Assembly (NCBI GenBank): GCA_900471815.1
Contig: UICE01000003.1
Span: 1 to 64,000, forward strand
Source of the DNA: Hyphomicrobiales bacterium
GTDB taxonomy: Bacteria > Pseudomonadota > Alphaproteobacteria > Rhizobiales > Rhizobiaceae
Reading direction: 5' to 3'
DNA: 64,000 nt
Shown here one piece after another: positions 35,492 through 46,356 of the stretch. A program made the translations under genes and the position numbers. The notes below the pieces were generated by a model. The model was not told the DNA's origin and made no database searches. It was given only the letters and a program-made list of their open reading frames with translations. Numbering within the stretch: the stretch's first letter is position 1; each line of letters begins with the position of its first letter.

Positions 35492-36539
35492 ATGCGATCA
35501 GATCGCCAAATTGGCGGACTTCTTCTTGCGTCGTAGCAAAGCTGGTTACGAGGCGGATCATTGTTTCGTCATTTGCAAGCAGGTTTTCTTCGTTGTGGGG
35601 CGGCTTCCACTCATAAAAAATGGCTCCGCTTGCCTGTAGGCTCGCCACAACACCCTTGGGGGCAATCGCAAAGACTTCGTTTGCCTGGGGTTGCCAGGCA
35701 AGTCTCATCTTCTTCGAACCAGCAATTTGTTCTGCAAGAAAGCGCGCCATCGTATTGGCGTGGGTCGCGAGCTCCAGCCATAATCCGCCAGCAAAATAGG
35801 CTTCGAATTGCGCTGCAACGAAACGCGACTTTGAAAAGAGCTGCGCGGATCTCTTTCGGATAAAGGGCACGTCCTTTGCCTGATCGGGGTTCATGAATAT
35901 CAATGCTTCTGCACACCAGCAGCCGTTCTTGGTTCCTCCGAACGACAAAATGTCGACACCCTGTTTCCACGTCATATCCGCAGGACTGCAGCCAAGGGTA
36001 ATGAGCGCATTGGCAAAGCGAGCGCCATCCATATGGAGTGGCAGGCTATTATCCTTGCACAGTGCTGAAATCGCTGAAATTTCGCCGAGCTCATAGATGG
36101 TGCCGATTTCTGTGGATTGGGTAATTGAGACACCCATGGGCTGTCCGGCGTGCACATTCCCGGGGGCGAATCCCCGAATAGCTGTTTTAAGATTATTAGT
36201 ATCAATACGCCCGGTTGGACCGTCTACCGGCTGAAAACGGCCTCCAGCTGAGAGAAAGCCTGGTGCTCCGCCCTCGTCCTCAATCAGATGGGCCTCACGA
36301 TGAGCGAAGGTTACGCCGCCTGGCCTGCCGATGGCAGCTTGGGCAAGCGAGTTGGCGGCAGTGCCAGTTCCGACGAAGAAAACGGCGACCTCCCGTTCAA
36401 AGATTGTGTTGAATGTTTCATCTATTGCGCGGTCGAGCGTGCTGGTGCCGTAAGCCGAGGCAAAGCCATCGGAATGCCGGTTTAAATTCGCGGCAATTTT
36501 GGGGTGGGCGCCAGCCCAGTTATCGGACGCAAAGTGCAT
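35490..36539 (-). CDS. Threonine aldolase / beta-eliminating lyase family (PLP enzyme)
   Basis: A 349-residue fold-type I PLP enzyme of the low-specificity threonine aldolase family, which splits L-threonine (and allo-threonine) to glycine and acetaldehyde. The PLP lysine is in ILSFGGTKNGCWCAEA, preceded by HMDGARFANA with the Asp that holds the pyridine ring. Aldolases of this subgroup are found in alphaproteobacteria under the names LtaE or GlyI. It stands alone. The upstream 400 bp belong to the divergent gltB leader. Confidence 0.9.
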   Translation of the reverse strand: MHFASDNWAGAHPKIAANLNRHSDGFASAYGTSTLDRAIDETFNTIFEREVAVFFVGTGTAANSLAQAAIGRPGGVTFAHREAHLIEDEGGAPGFLSAGGRFQPVDGPTGRIDTNNLKTAIRGFAPGNVHAGQPMGVSITQSTEIGTIYELGEISAISALCKDNSLPLHMDGARFANALITLGCSPADMTWKQGVDILSFGGTKNGCWCAEALIFMNPDQAKDVPFIRKRSAQLFSKSRFVAAQFEAYFAGGLWLELATHANTMARFLAEQIAGSKKMRLAWQPQANEVFAIAPKGVVASLQASGAIFYEWKPPHNEENLLANDETMIRLVTSFATTQEEVRQFGDLIA

Positions 36540-36968
36540 GAAGCAAACCTCTCTTCAGGATGGATGAGCAGAGGCTTACGCCTTTAGAAGCATAGTGGAA
36601 AGCAGCCGTAACTGTTAATAATGGAGGAAGTAACTATTCAGTATTCTATTTTTAGCGGAAACACCTGCTCTCGTAACTAATGCGAGCAAATTGACAATTT
36701 GACGCAATCTTCTTTCGTGGAATGATGTTATTTTTTGCTTTTCCATCTTGTTTGTTTGGAATAATTCTGGCATACGCTGATACGACAGCATTGCTGTCCT
36801 ATTTGCGGAGACTGATAATTGAGGACGGCAGTCAAGTGCTTTCGTCCTTCTTAAGGTGCCCGCAATCTACAATCGGAAGATATGCCGCATGAAGCGGGGC
36901 AGGAATTATGCTATTCCGTCCCATATGACTAAGACCGCCCTGTGAGGGCTTCAATGGAGGAATTGACG
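36540..36968 (+). promoter_or_regulatory. gltB leader region with alternative hairpins and a 56-codon frame
   Basis: More than 400 bp separate gltB from the divergent aldolase gene. Four complementary segments lie in a row: GACAGCA (36784), TGCTGTCCT (36792), AGGACGGCA (36822) and CGTCCT (36843). Segment 1 can pair with 2, 2 with 3 and 3 with 4, mutually exclusive as in an attenuator. A frame of 56 codons (36722-36892) starting ATGATG runs through them, with a hydrophobic signal-like N-terminus. No clear T-run follows segment 4, so regulation by RNA folding is only a suggestion. Confidence 0.35.
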
Positions 36969-39900
36969 ATGTCGGATTTGACGCCATCTGTAACGACTGA
37001 ACTCGCTCAGGCCGTACAGAATCGTGCGGTCAAAACCAATAAATTGTCAGGTTTCCCCAAAGCCCAAGGCCTTTACGATCCCCGTAATGAACATGACGCA
37101 TGTGGTGTGGGTTTTGTTGCCCACATGAAGGGCGTAAAGTCCCGCAAGATTATCGAAGACGGGCTTTTCATGCTCGAAAACCTGACCCATCGCGGTGCTG
37201 TTGGTGCCGATCCATTGATGGGCGACGGTGCTGGCATGCTTGTCCAGATTCCTGACGCGTTTTTTCGCGCGGACTGGGCAGAAAAGGGTGTCGAGCTTCC
37301 TCCGGTCAATCAATATGCCGTTGGCTATTTCTTTATGCCGCAGGACCCGGAAGAGCGTGCACGTATCGAGCAAGTCGTAGCGGAAGTTATTGCTTCGGAA
37401 GGCCAGACACTTATCGGTTTCCGTGACGTGCCCGTTGATAATTCGTCTTTGTCAAAGGCTCCGCATATTGCTGCCACCGAGCCGTTTCATCGTCAGGTCT
37501 TCATTGGACGTAACCCGAATATTGAATCCAATGAAGACTTCGAAGGTCGCCTGTTTGTCCTGCGCAAGGTGATTTCAAACCGTATCTATCAAGAGAACGG
37601 TGGCAAGGAGAGCGACTTTTACGTTGTCTCAATGTCTGCCCGTACGATTGTCTATAAGGGCATGTTTCTCGCCTATCAGGTGGGTGCCTATTATAAGGAT
37701 CTGAAGGACCCACGCTTTGTCAGCGCTGTCGCGCTTGTGCATCAGCGGTTTTCGACAAACACGTTCCCTTCCTGGAAGCTGGCGCATCCCTACCGTATGG
37801 TTGCGCATAACGGCGAAATCAACACGTTGCGCGGCAACGTCAACTGGATGGCTGCGAGACAGGCTTCGGTTGATTCCGAGTTTTTTGGCAACGACATCTC
37901 AAAGCTCTGGCCAATTTCTTATGAAGGCCAGTCGGATACGGCGTGCTTTGATAATGCTTTGGAGTTCCTGTTTCAGGGCGGGTATTCGCTTGCCCATGCA
38001 ATGATGATGCTGATCCCTGAGGCGTGGTCCGGTAACAAGTTGATCGCCGATGATCGCAAGGCATTTTATGAGTATCACGCGGCGCTGATGGAGCCGTGGG
38101 ATGGACCAGCTGCTGTCGCGTTCACGGATGGCCGTCAAATTGGCGCGACCTTGGACCGCAATGGTCTGCGTCCAGCGCGCTATCTCGTGACTGATGATGA
38201 TTTCGTGGTCATGGCCTCGGAGGCGGGTGTGCTTCCTGTGCCGGAAGAAAAGATCGTCAAGAAGTGGCGGTTGCAGCCCGGTCGCATGCTGCTGATCGAT
38301 ATGGAAAAGGGTGAGATTGTTTCTGATGACACGATCAAATCCGAAATAGCCAATCGCCATCCATACAAGCAGTGGCTCAAGAACACCCAGTTGATCCTGG
38401 AAGAATTGAGCCCGGTTGAGCCGCGCGCCTTGCGCAAGGATGTCAGCCTTCTCGATCGCCAGCAGGCATTCGGCTACACGCAGGAAGACACAAGAATCCT
38501 GATGTCGCCCATGGCGACGACGGGGCAGGAAGCCATTGGCTCGATGGGTACTGACACGCCGATCTCGGCAATGTCTGACAAGTCGAAGATGCTTTATACC
38601 TATTTCAAGCAGAACTTCGCGCAGGTCACCAATCCGCCGATTGATCCGATCCGCGAAGAGCTGGTGATGAGTCTTGTTTCATTCATCGGTCCACGCCCAA
38701 ATCTTTTCGATCTGGTTGGAACATCGCGCCGCAAGCGGCTGGAAGTACGCCAGCCCATCCTGACCAATGGAGATCTGGAGAAAATTCGCTCGATCGGCCA
38801 TACGGAAGATCGTTTTGACACCAAGACGCTGGATACGGCCTATAATGTTGAAGAAGGCGCTGCTGGAATGGCCGGTGCCGTGGAGCGGCTTTGTGATCGC
38901 GCTGAAGCGGCGGTTCACGGCGGCTACAACATCATCATTCTTTCCGATCGCCAAGTTGGTCCGGACCGGATTCCAATCCCTGCGCTTCTCGCAACCGCGG
39001 CCGTTCACCATCATCTGATCCGCAAAGGGCTGCGTACGTCGGTTGGTCTCGTGGTTGAGTCGGGCGAGCCGCGTGAAGTGCATCATTTCTGCTGCCTTGC
39101 AGGTTATGGTGCGGAAGCAATTAATCCGTATCTGGCTTTTGATACATTGCTCGATATGCACAAGCGGGGTGAATTTCCGCCGGAAGTGGATTCGAGGGAA
39201 GTTGTATCGCGCTACATCAAGTCCATCGGCAAGGGCATCCTCAAGGTCATGTCGAAGATGGGCATTTCGACCTATCAGTCCTATTGCGGTGCTCAGATTT
39301 TTGACGCTGTCGGGTTGAAGTCGGAATTTGTTGATCGCTTCTTCTTCGGTACGGCGACGATGATCGAAGGCGTAGGACTTGAGGAAATAGCGGAAGAAAC
39401 AGTGCGCCGCCATCGTGACGCCTTTGGCAATGATCCTGTTTTGTCCACTACACTCGATGTTGGCGGCGAGTATGCCTATCGCATGCGCGGTGAAGCACAT
39501 TTGTGGTCGCCGGACGCGGTAGCAAAGCTGCAGCATGCCGTGCGTACGGACTCGGCCAGCACGTTTAAAGAATATTCCGATATGGTGAACAGCCAATCGG
39601 CGAGGGCCAAGACCATTCGGGGCCTGTTTAATATCAAAATGGCTGCCGATACCGGCCGCAAGCCAGTTTCGATTGATGATGTCGAGCCTGCCAAGGAAAT
39701 CGTAAAGCGGTTTTCCACGGGTGCCATGTCGTTCGGCTCGATCAGCCGCGAAGCCCATACAACATTGGCTGTAGCGATGAACCGTATTGGTGGTAAGTCG
39801 AATACCGGTGAAGGCGGCGAGGAGCCCGATCGCTTCTACCCACTGCCCGATGGCAAGCCAAATCCGGAACGTTCCGCGATCAAGCAGGTGGCATCCGGGC

Positions 39901-41687
39901 GCTTTGGTGTCACAACCGAATATCTCGTCAATTCTGACATGATGCAGATCAAGGTTGCTCAGGGCGCAAAGCCCGGTGAGGGTGGTCAGCTTCCCGGACA
40001 TAAGGTCGATGCGACAGTTGCCAAGACCCGTCACTCGACGCCGGGTGTTGGCCTGATTTCGCCGCCGCCGCATCATGACATCTATTCCATCGAAGATCTG
40101 GCCCAGCTGATCTACGATTTGAAGAACGTCAATCCCGAAGCGGATGTGTCGGTTAAGCTTGTTTCGGAAGTTGGGGTGGGCACAGTTGCTGCCGGTGTGG
40201 CCAAGGCGCGCGCTGATCATATTACCATTTCCGGTTATGATGGCGGCACAGGTGCATCGCCGCTGACGTCGCTCAAGCATGCCGGTAGCCCATGGGAAAT
40301 GGGCCTTGCTGAAACCCAGCAAACGCTGGTGCTTAACGGGCTTCGCTCGCGCATAGCCTTGCAGGTCGATGGTGGCCTGCGAACCGGTCGTGACGTCATT
40401 GTCGGCGCACTTTTGGGAGCGGACGAGTTTGGCTTCTCTACCGCTCCATTGATAGCGGCAGGGTGCATCATGATGCGCAAGTGCCACTTGAACACCTGTC
40501 CCGTTGGCGTTGCAACGCAGGATCCGGTCTTGCGCAAGCGCTTCAAGGGCACGCCTGAGCATGTGATCAACTTCTTCTTCTATATGGCGGAAGAAGTTCG
40601 TCAGTTCCTGGCTGAGATGGGTTACACGCGGTTCGAAGAGATCGTCGGCAAAGCCGAACTTCTCGAAAAGCGCGAGGCGATTGATCATTGGAAAGCCAAA
40701 GGGCTCGATTTCTCTCGCATATTCCACAAGCCGGAAGCGCCCGAGGAAAAGACACGTTGGACAGAACGGCAAAACCATCCAATCTTCGATATTCTCGACC
40801 GCAAGCTTATTGAGCAGGCGCTGCCCGCCCTCGAAAGCAAGCAACCGGTCAAGATCGAAATGGGCATCAAGAATGTGGATCGCTCTGTAGGTGCAATGCT
40901 TTCTGGTGAAGTTGCCAAGCGTTATCGGCACAAGGGACTAAAAGAAGATACAATCTCGGTGAGATTCACAGGTACGGCCGGGCAATCTTTTGCTGCATTT
41001 TTGGCCAGAGGCATCTCCTTCGAGTTGATTGGCGACGGCAATGATTATGTAGGCAAGGGACTTTGCGGTGGCCGCATTGTCATTCGCCCGCCTGAAAATA
41101 CGAAAATCGTGCCGGAAGATTCAATCATCGTTGGCAATACCGTGCTGTACGGAGCAATTGAAGGCGAGGCTTATTTCCGTGGGGTCGCAGGCGAACGGTT
41201 TGCTGTTCGTAATTCCGGAGCAATTGCCGTTGTCGAAGGCACCGGCGATCATGGTTGTGAGTATATGACCGGCGGTGTCGTTGTCGTCATTGGTCAAACG
41301 GGCCGAAACTTCGCAGCCGGCATGTCGGGCGGTGTCGCCTATGTACTTGATGAAGCTGGAGATTTTGCCCAGCGTTGCAACATGGCCATGGTTGAGCTGG
41401 AGCCGGTTCCGGAAGAAGATGACATCCTTGAGAAGCTTCATCATCATGGCGGTGATCTGGCACATAAGGGGCGTGTTGATGTTTCGGCCAATATGACAAG
41501 GCATGATGAAGAACGTCTGGTTCAACTGATTTCGAACCATATGCACTATACGGGTTCTGGCCGTGCCAAAGAAATTCTCGATAATTGGGAGAATTTCAGG
41601 CCGAAATTCGTGAAAGTTATGCCGGTGGAATACCGACGCGCGCTCGAGGATATGGAGCGTATGCGGATGGGTGTCGCAGCCGAATAG
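36969..41687 (+). CDS. gltB: Glutamate synthase (NADPH) large subunit
   Basis: A 1572-residue enzyme from the ATG at 36969, chosen for its GGAGG site; an upstream GTG is possible but poorer. After a propeptide of about 44 residues the N-terminal nucleophile Cys45 ([13 protein letters not shown]) starts the class II glutaminase domain. The FMN/synthase domain contains [14 protein letters not shown], the ammonia-tunnel region and the [3Fe-4S] cysteines in [15 protein letters not shown]. The C-terminal GXGXG beta-helix ends the protein. With GltD it turns glutamine and 2-oxoglutarate into two glutamates, the main route of ammonia assimilation. It is followed by gltD 113 bp later. Confidence 0.98.
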   Translation: MSDLTPSVTTELAQAVQNRAVKTNKLSGFPKAQGLYDPRNEHDACGVGFVAHMKGVKSRKIIEDGLFMLENLTHRGAVGADPLMGDGAGMLVQIPDAFFRADWAEKGVELPPVNQYAVGYFFMPQDPEERARIEQVVAEVIASEGQTLIGFRDVPVDNSSLSKAPHIAATEPFHRQVFIGRNPNIESNEDFEGRLFVLRKVISNRIYQENGGKESDFYVVSMSARTIVYKGMFLAYQVGAYYKDLKDPRFVSAVALVHQRFSTNTFPSWKLAHPYRMVAHNGEINTLRGNVNWMAARQASVDSEFFGNDISKLWPISYEGQSDTACFDNALEFLFQGGYSLAHAMMMLIPEAWSGNKLIADDRKAFYEYHAALMEPWDGPAAVAFTDGRQIGATLDRNGLRPARYLVTDDDFVVMASEAGVLPVPEEKIVKKWRLQPGRMLLIDMEKGEIVSDDTIKSEIANRHPYKQWLKNTQLILEELSPVEPRALRKDVSLLDRQQAFGYTQEDTRILMSPMATTGQEAIGSMGTDTPISAMSDKSKMLYTYFKQNFAQVTNPPIDPIREELVMSLVSFIGPRPNLFDLVGTSRRKRLEVRQPILTNGDLEKIRSIGHTEDRFDTKTLDTAYNVEEGAAGMAGAVERLCDRAEAAVHGGYNIIILSDRQVGPDRIPIPALLATAAVHHHLIRKGLRTSVGLVVESGEPREVHHFCCLAGYGAEAINPYLAFDTLLDMHKRGEFPPEVDSREVVSRYIKSIGKGILKVMSKMGISTYQSYCGAQIFDAVGLKSEFVDRFFFGTATMIEGVGLEEIAEETVRRHRDAFGNDPVLSTTLDVGGEYAYRMRGEAHLWSPDAVAKLQHAVRTDSASTFKEYSDMVNSQSARAKTIRGLFNIKMAADTGRKPVSIDDVEPAKEIVKRFSTGAMSFGSISREAHTTLAVAMNRIGGKSNTGEGGEEPDRFYPLPDGKPNPERSAIKQVASGRFGVTTEYLVNSDMMQIKVAQGAKPGEGGQLPGHKVDATVAKTRHSTPGVGLISPPPHHDIYSIEDLAQLIYDLKNVNPEADVSVKLVSEVGVGTVAAGVAKARADHITISGYDGGTGASPLTSLKHAGSPWEMGLAETQQTLVLNGLRSRIALQVDGGLRTGRDVIVGALLGADEFGFSTAPLIAAGCIMMRKCHLNTCPVGVATQDPVLRKRFKGTPEHVINFFFYMAEEVRQFLAEMGYTRFEEIVGKAELLEKREAIDHWKAKGLDFSRIFHKPEAPEEKTRWTERQNHPIFDILDRKLIEQALPALESKQPVKIEMGIKNVDRSVGAMLSGEVAKRYRHKGLKEDTISVRFTGTAGQSFAAFLARGISFELIGDGNDYVGKGLCGGRIVIRPPENTKIVPEDSIIVGNTVLYGAIEGEAYFRGVAGERFAVRNSGAIAVVEGTGDHGCEYMTGGVVVVIGQTGRNFAAGMSGGVAYVLDEAGDFAQRCNMAMVELEPVPEEDDILEKLHHHGGDLAHKGRVDVSANMTRHDEERLVQLISNHMHYTGSGRAKEILDNWENFRPKFVKVMPVEYRRALEDMERMRMGVAAE

Positions 41688-41800
41688 TTTCAATGCCTTA
41701 GCTTCGAGCGTCGCTGTTGCGATGCTCGGCAAAGGTCCAATGCTGCCCGTTGATTTAAATCGATATGGGTGGTCCTCCGAGAGGCGAGGGGAGCAGTTTT

Positions 41801-43255
41801 ATGGGTAAGGTTACAGGTTTTCTTGAGATAGACAGGCAGGTTGGCAAGTATCAACCGGCATCGGACCGCATCCGCCACTTCAGGGAATTCACCATTCCCA
41901 TGACAGATGGCGAGGTCAAAAAGCAGGCGGCACGCTGCATGGATTGCGGCATTCCGTTTTGTCATGGCCCTACGGGTTGCCCGGTTCACAATCAGATCCC
42001 TGACTGGAATGACCTTGTCTACAATGACAATTGGGATGAGGCGATCCGGAACCTGCATTCCACCAATAATTTCCCTGAATTTACAGGCAGAATCTGCCCT
42101 GCGCCTTGCGAAGAAGCCTGTACGCTGAACCTTGAAGATGTGCCGGTATCGATCAAGACGGTCGAGCAGGCCATCGCTGACAAGGCCTATGAAACCGGTT
42201 TTATCATTCCCCAACCAGCCGCTTCCAAGACCGGCAAGAATGTTGCGATCATCGGTTCGGGTCCGGCAGGGATGGCGGCGGCGCAACAACTTGGCCGCGC
42301 AGGACATGAAGTTCATGTTTACGAACGCGAAAGCAAGCCAGGTGGATTGCTGCGATATGGCATTCCGGATTTCAAGATGGAAAAGCATTTCATCGACCGC
42401 CGAGTGAGTCAGATGGAAGGTGAGGGCGTCACTTTCTTCTGCGGCGTCAATGTGGGAATTGATAAGCCAATTCAGGAGCTTATCGATAGCTACGATGCCG
42501 TTTTATATTGCGGCGGCGCCGAAACGCCGCGCCCTGCAGGCATTCCCGGCGCTGAATTTGAAGGTGTCCACGATGCGATGCACTATCTGGTTCAGCAAAA
42601 TCGTCGTGTAGGCCGTGAAAACATTGAATCCGTTGCCTGGAAAAGCGACTCGATTGTCGCGTCCGGAAAGCACGTTGTGGTTGTTGGCGGTGGTGATACG
42701 GCGTCTGACTGCGTGGGCACGGCATTCCGTCAAGGCGCGGTAAAAGTGACCCAGCTCGACATCCGCCCGCAGCCTCCAGAAAAAGAAGACAAGCTGAGCG
42801 TATGGCCTTACTGGGCAACGAAAATGCGTACTTCTTCATCGCAAGCCGAGGGTGCTGCCCGTGAATTTCAGGTGGCAACGCTTGAATTCATTGGAGAAAA
42901 TGGCGAGCTGACCCATGTGAAATGCTGTGAAGTGGATGAGGCACGCAAGCCTATTGCCGGAACGGAATTCTTCATCAAGGCCGATCTTGCCTTCATCGCA
43001 ATCGGCTTTTCCGGCCCGTTCGAAGACGGGATTGTCAAAGAGCTTTCCGGTTCGCTGGAAATGAAAGCCGACCGTCGTGGCAACCGCTCGGTTGTAGCGG
43101 ATGATGTCGATTATCGTACCAGTGTCGACAAGCTTTTCACCGCTGGCGATGTCAGGCGGGGACAGTCACTGGTGGTCTGGGCGATCCGGGAAGGTCGTCA
43201 GGCGGCAGCTTCAATAGATGAGGCTTTAATGGGAAGTTCGGTGCTCCCTCGATAG
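41801..43255 (+). CDS. gltD: Glutamate synthase (NADPH) small subunit
   Basis: A 484-residue FAD protein from the ATG at 41801 (GGGGAG 7 bp upstream). Two low-potential [4Fe-4S] clusters are bound by the N-terminal cysteines in CMDCGIPFCHGPTGCPVHNQ and CPAPCEEACTLN. The FAD motif VAIIGSGPAGMAAAQQLG and the NADPH motif VVVVGGGDTASDCVG follow. It passes electrons from NADPH to GltB. The pair gltB-gltD is the usual operon. A hairpin lies just after the stop. Confidence 0.97.
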   Translation: MGKVTGFLEIDRQVGKYQPASDRIRHFREFTIPMTDGEVKKQAARCMDCGIPFCHGPTGCPVHNQIPDWNDLVYNDNWDEAIRNLHSTNNFPEFTGRICPAPCEEACTLNLEDVPVSIKTVEQAIADKAYETGFIIPQPAASKTGKNVAIIGSGPAGMAAAQQLGRAGHEVHVYERESKPGGLLRYGIPDFKMEKHFIDRRVSQMEGEGVTFFCGVNVGIDKPIQELIDSYDAVLYCGGAETPRPAGIPGAEFEGVHDAMHYLVQQNRRVGRENIESVAWKSDSIVASGKHVVVVGGGDTASDCVGTAFRQGAVKVTQLDIRPQPPEKEDKLSVWPYWATKMRTSSSQAEGAAREFQVATLEFIGENGELTHVKCCEVDEARKPIAGTEFFIKADLAFIAIGFSGPFEDGIVKELSGSLEMKADRRGNRSVVADDVDYRTSVDKLFTAGDVRRGQSLVVWAIREGRQAAASIDEALMGSSVLPR

Positions 43256-43261
43256 GTATTT

Positions 43262-43292
43262 CTACCGCGCGCAACCAAATTGCATGCGGTAG
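43262..43292 (+). terminator. Hairpin after gltD, probable terminator
   Basis: CTACCGC and GCGGTAG form a 7-bp stem extended by GCAA/TTGC, with loop CCAAA. TTACAATTTTTC follows. It begins 6 bp after the gltD stop. Confidence 0.7.
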
Positions 43293-43462
43293 TTACAATT
43301 TTTCGGCAAAAATCGACGATTCTTTGGCAATTCCCAGAGAGTTTTCGTTGTTTTTGTATCAGTTCCGGAAATTCTGATTTGAGTTCGCAACTTGTCGGAT
43401 TATTTTTGCGGAAATCCCGATGACAATCTCATGCACGTGGCGCGCGAGTACCAGTGTCGGTC

Positions 43463-44800
43463 CTATTTGGCCGGTTTTGGCCAAGAAAAATCATTTGTGC
43501 GTCCGGGCTGGCTTGCTGGTGTCACACCCTGTTTGATGAGCAGATCGCGGTCCGATTTTTCGGCAGCGGGGACGGAGCGCGTGGAGGCGCCAAGTAGATC
43601 GGTGCCGCCGTCCAGTTCGGGATCATTCAGGCTGATTGGCGCAAGCCTGTCAACTCTGACAGGACCGGATGGCGTTTCCGGCAATGCCTGCACAGGAGCA
43701 CCCGGTTTGATGGCGGCAATATCGGGCGCGGTGGCTGTACCCAGCATTTGGCGCAATGGCTTTTCGACATAGAAAGCGAGTTTACGCTTGCCGGCAGGGG
43801 TCAGGCCGATTCCGTCATTGTTACGCAGGCGCGCCGTTTGCCCCGACATATCGAAGCCGGTAAGCGTAAACGAGCCACTTTGATCAACAAAGCCATCCCA
43901 CACATCGACGAACGTGCCTTCGGCTTTTTCAGCGGCATTGCGATAGAGTTCGTTAAAGGCCAGCACGTCATTGGTCATGCTCTTGGTTTTGAAAGCCGGT
44001 TGCCCGACCCAGACGACCGGTTTGCCGGTTTTCTCGACAGCATCTAGAAATGCACCGAGCCGAGCCTGATACTCCTTCGACCATTCTTCACTCAGGAATG
44101 GTTTTCCCTTGGCCTCAGACTGAACACCGGTAAATTGCTGCCGGTCATTGGCTCCCGCCATCACCACGACGACTGAAGGTTTTTCCGTTTCAATCAATCC
44201 ACCTATGGTCATAGGCCAATTGCGATGGTCGTCGCGCACGAACCCGGATGAGCCATCGGCCTTATCAATGACGCGCACGCCGGGGCTATCGATAAAAGCT
44301 GCCTCAAGACCCTCTGCCAGACCGCTGGCCATGAAGTCGCCAACGACAAGAACTGTCTTGGCATCAGGCAATTTGTCAGGAATGGTTGGTTCAACCGCTA
44401 CCGATGGCGCGGGTCCCGATTGCGGTCCTGCCGGAACTGCTTTCGGGCGCGCGGGTTTGGTTGCGCGATTTTTAGGCCGAGGGCGGACCCTCCGGCCATC
44501 ATCGATCAGGCGGTCGGTATCTTCGCGATAAATTTCACGACGTCCCATCAGCATATCGAGCAGGGTTCGGGCAGCTGCGGTTTCGGTGAAAACGAGTATC
44601 CCAGAAAGTCCGAGCGCCATAGCAAAACCTGCCAGCCGTATAATCCTTTGCTCGGGCGCAGTGCGTGGTTCGACTTTCGACAAGCGCTCAGGAAGCTCAC
44701 CACGAGGAAGCTTCGTGGGTTGCAAAGAAAGTGGCAACCTCTGAGTTTCTTTAGTTTCTGCCGTCAAACCACATTCCTCACGGTGAGCTTGTCGAACCAC
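43463..44800 (-). CDS. DUF459 SGNH/GDSL-hydrolase-like envelope protein
   Basis: An open frame of 445 codons. The C-terminal two thirds belong to the DUF459 family of SGNH hydrolases: VLVVGDFMASGLAEGL replaces the usual GDS motif, VVVMAGANDRQQF holds the family's GxND region, and a late Asp-His pair is expected. Such proteins act on the cell envelope, possibly as acyl or glycan esterases. The first 46 codons are made entirely from a repeat element (44662-44803), so the true start may be the ATG at 44620, which follows AGG and precedes the signal-like segment ALGLSGILVFTETAAA. Which start is used cannot be told from the sequence. It follows the lytic transglycosylase gene on the same strand. 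Confidence 0.8.
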   Translation of the reverse strand: MVRQAHREECGLTAETKETQRLPLSLQPTKLPRGELPERLSKVEPRTAPEQRIIRLAGFAMALGLSGILVFTETAAARTLLDMLMGRREIYREDTDRLIDDGRRVRPRPKNRATKPARPKAVPAGPQSGPAPSVAVEPTIPDKLPDAKTVLVVGDFMASGLAEGLEAAFIDSPGVRVIDKADGSSGFVRDDHRNWPMTIGGLIETEKPSVVVVMAGANDRQQFTGVQSEAKGKPFLSEEWSKEYQARLGAFLDAVEKTGKPVVWVGQPAFKTKSMTNDVLAFNELYRNAAEKAEGTFVDVWDGFVDQSGSFTLTGFDMSGQTARLRNNDGIGLTPAGKRKLAFYVEKPLRQMLGTATAPDIAAIKPGAPVQALPETPSGPVRVDRLAPISLNDPELDGGTDLLGASTRSVPAAEKSDRDLLIKQGVTPASQPGRTNDFSWPKPAK

Positions 44801-44803
44801 GCT
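44662..44803. repeat. Interspersed inverted repeat, copy a
   Basis: About 142 bp with ends TGCGTGGTTCGAC and GTCGAACCACGCT, and inner arms CTCACCACGAGGAA / TTCCTCACGGTGAG. It is the most diverged copy and carries an insertion in the left arm. It lies in front of the DUF459 gene and its complement is read as the first 46 codons of that frame. Confidence 0.8.
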
Positions 44804-44833
44804 ACACGTTCGCGCGGTGCGACAGAATCTCCC

Positions 44834-46060
44834 CTACTTCTTGCGCAGGATCGTCAGCACTTCCTTGCTGGGGTGACCATCAGGGTCCAGGCCCATGCGG
44901 GTCTGGAATGCCTGAATGGCATTGCGCGAACCACTGCCGATCTTGCCATCTACCTTGCCGTCATAATAGCCGAGTTCGGTCAAATGATGTTGAAGTTCTT
45001 CGCGTTCTTTCATTGTGATGGGCGTAAACGGCCGGTTCCAGTCCTGACGTAGGCCCGTTGAACCGGCAATCTGATCGGCCAAAAGGCCAACGCCCAATGC
45101 ATACTTATCGGCATTATTGTAGTTTTTCAGCACGAAAAAATTCTTGGTCATGAGGAATGACGGACCTTGGCGTCCATCCGGCACTTTCAACGTCGCTTTT
45201 ACGCTACCATTGGGGAAAGCCTTGCCATTGGCACGGACGACTCCGAGTTGTTGCCACTCTGCGATGGACTTTGAACCGGCGGGGAATTTGCGCCCGGCAG
45301 GCAGCACAACCTCATAACCCCATGTCTGGCCGCTCTGCCATCCATTCTTGCGAAGAAGATTGGCGGCTGTCGCCAAGGCATCAGGCACGGAGTTCCAGAT
45401 GTCGCGTTTGCCATTGCCATCCATATCCACGGCATAGGCGATATAGCTTGTCGGAATGAACTGCGTATGGCCGAGCGCACCTGCCCATGAACCGGTAAGG
45501 TGACTGCGGTCAATATCGCCGGACTGAAGAATTTTCATGGCGGCAATCAATTGCGTGCGGCCGAATTTGCCCCGGCGCGGGTCAGCATAGGCAAGAGTGG
45601 CGAGCGAGCGCACAGCATCGCGCATCACATCATCGCGTTTCATGATCTCGCCGTAGTTGGTTTCCATCGACCAGATTGCCAGAAGAATATTGCGATCAAC
45701 GCCGAATGATTTTTCAATGGCACCCAGCCAACGGCTGTACTTCTTGGCCATTTCGCGGCCTGTTGCCACCGAGTTTTCATTGACGCGGTTATCAATATAA
45801 TCCCAGACGGGCGCAGTGAATTCCGGCTGGAATTTCGCCTTCTCCAAGACTTCCGGATCGATCTCCGTGACGCCGGCAAAGGCGCGCTTATAGGTTGCCG
45901 CAGAAATGCCGCTGGCCATCGCCGTTGCCCTGAAATCGGCGATCCAAGCCTGGAACTTTGCATCGGCGGAGGCATTGTTGACGTTGAGTGACAGGATAAG
46001 ACCCGCCGCAGCTGCAATCATGCAAAAACGTTTAGACAATGCCGACGAAGCTTCAATCAT
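44834..46060 (-). CDS. Lytic murein transglycosylase, MltB-like, with peptidoglycan-binding domain
   Basis: A 408-residue periplasmic enzyme with an N-terminal signal (FCMIAAAAGLILSLNV, ending near NASAD). The transglycosylase domain (about 35-330) shows the catalytic Glu in IWSMETNYG, and the family phrases GSWAGALGHTQFIPTSY and AVDMDGNGKRDIW. A PG-binding_1 domain (about 350-405, HHLTELGYYDGKVDGKIG) closes the protein. It cleaves the glycan strand to 1,6-anhydro ends, for wall remodelling or insertion of large complexes. It lies upstream of the DUF459 gene on the same strand. Confidence 0.94.
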   Translation of the reverse strand: MIEASSALSKRFCMIAAAAGLILSLNVNNASADAKFQAWIADFRATAMASGISAATYKRAFAGVTEIDPEVLEKAKFQPEFTAPVWDYIDNRVNENSVATGREMAKKYSRWLGAIEKSFGVDRNILLAIWSMETNYGEIMKRDDVMRDAVRSLATLAYADPRRGKFGRTQLIAAMKILQSGDIDRSHLTGSWAGALGHTQFIPTSYIAYAVDMDGNGKRDIWNSVPDALATAANLLRKNGWQSGQTWGYEVVLPAGRKFPAGSKSIAEWQQLGVVRANGKAFPNGSVKATLKVPDGRQGPSFLMTKNFFVLKNYNNADKYALGVGLLADQIAGSTGLRQDWNRPFTPITMKEREELQHHLTELGYYDGKVDGKIGSGSRNAIQAFQTRMGLDPDGHPSKEVLTILRKK

Positions 46061-46356
46061 GTTATGCCCTCGAAATGTGTTCCCACAGGTTCAGACGATA
46101 ATATTAGCATGTCAAAGTTAGGAATTAGTTTACCATGCCTTCCTCAGTGCCCACATTAACATCGGCAAAGAATATTTATTTTACAGGCCTGTGCATTTTC
46201 GTTCTTTGAGGCCAGATTGTCCAGGATCTAACCAAAAACCAGAATCGGTATTTGGGAATTATATCAAAATTTGAATTGTTACTGCGGCTTTTGTGAGTTC
46301 ACGACGACAATAGATGCTTTAACGAAGAAATCGCATGCAACACCAACGAGGTACCG

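Noticed and set aside
36768..36783. TGGCATACGCTGATAC as a sigma-54 promoter before gltB
   Set aside because: The -24 half fits partly, but the GC doublet of the -12 element is missing at the required spacing.
38679..40931. A 750-codon open frame on the minus strand inside gltB
   Set aside because: It is wholly antisense to the conserved FMN and glutaminase parts of gltB, its translation is rich in Arg, His and Cys with no recognisable domain, and it arises from the codon bias of gltB.
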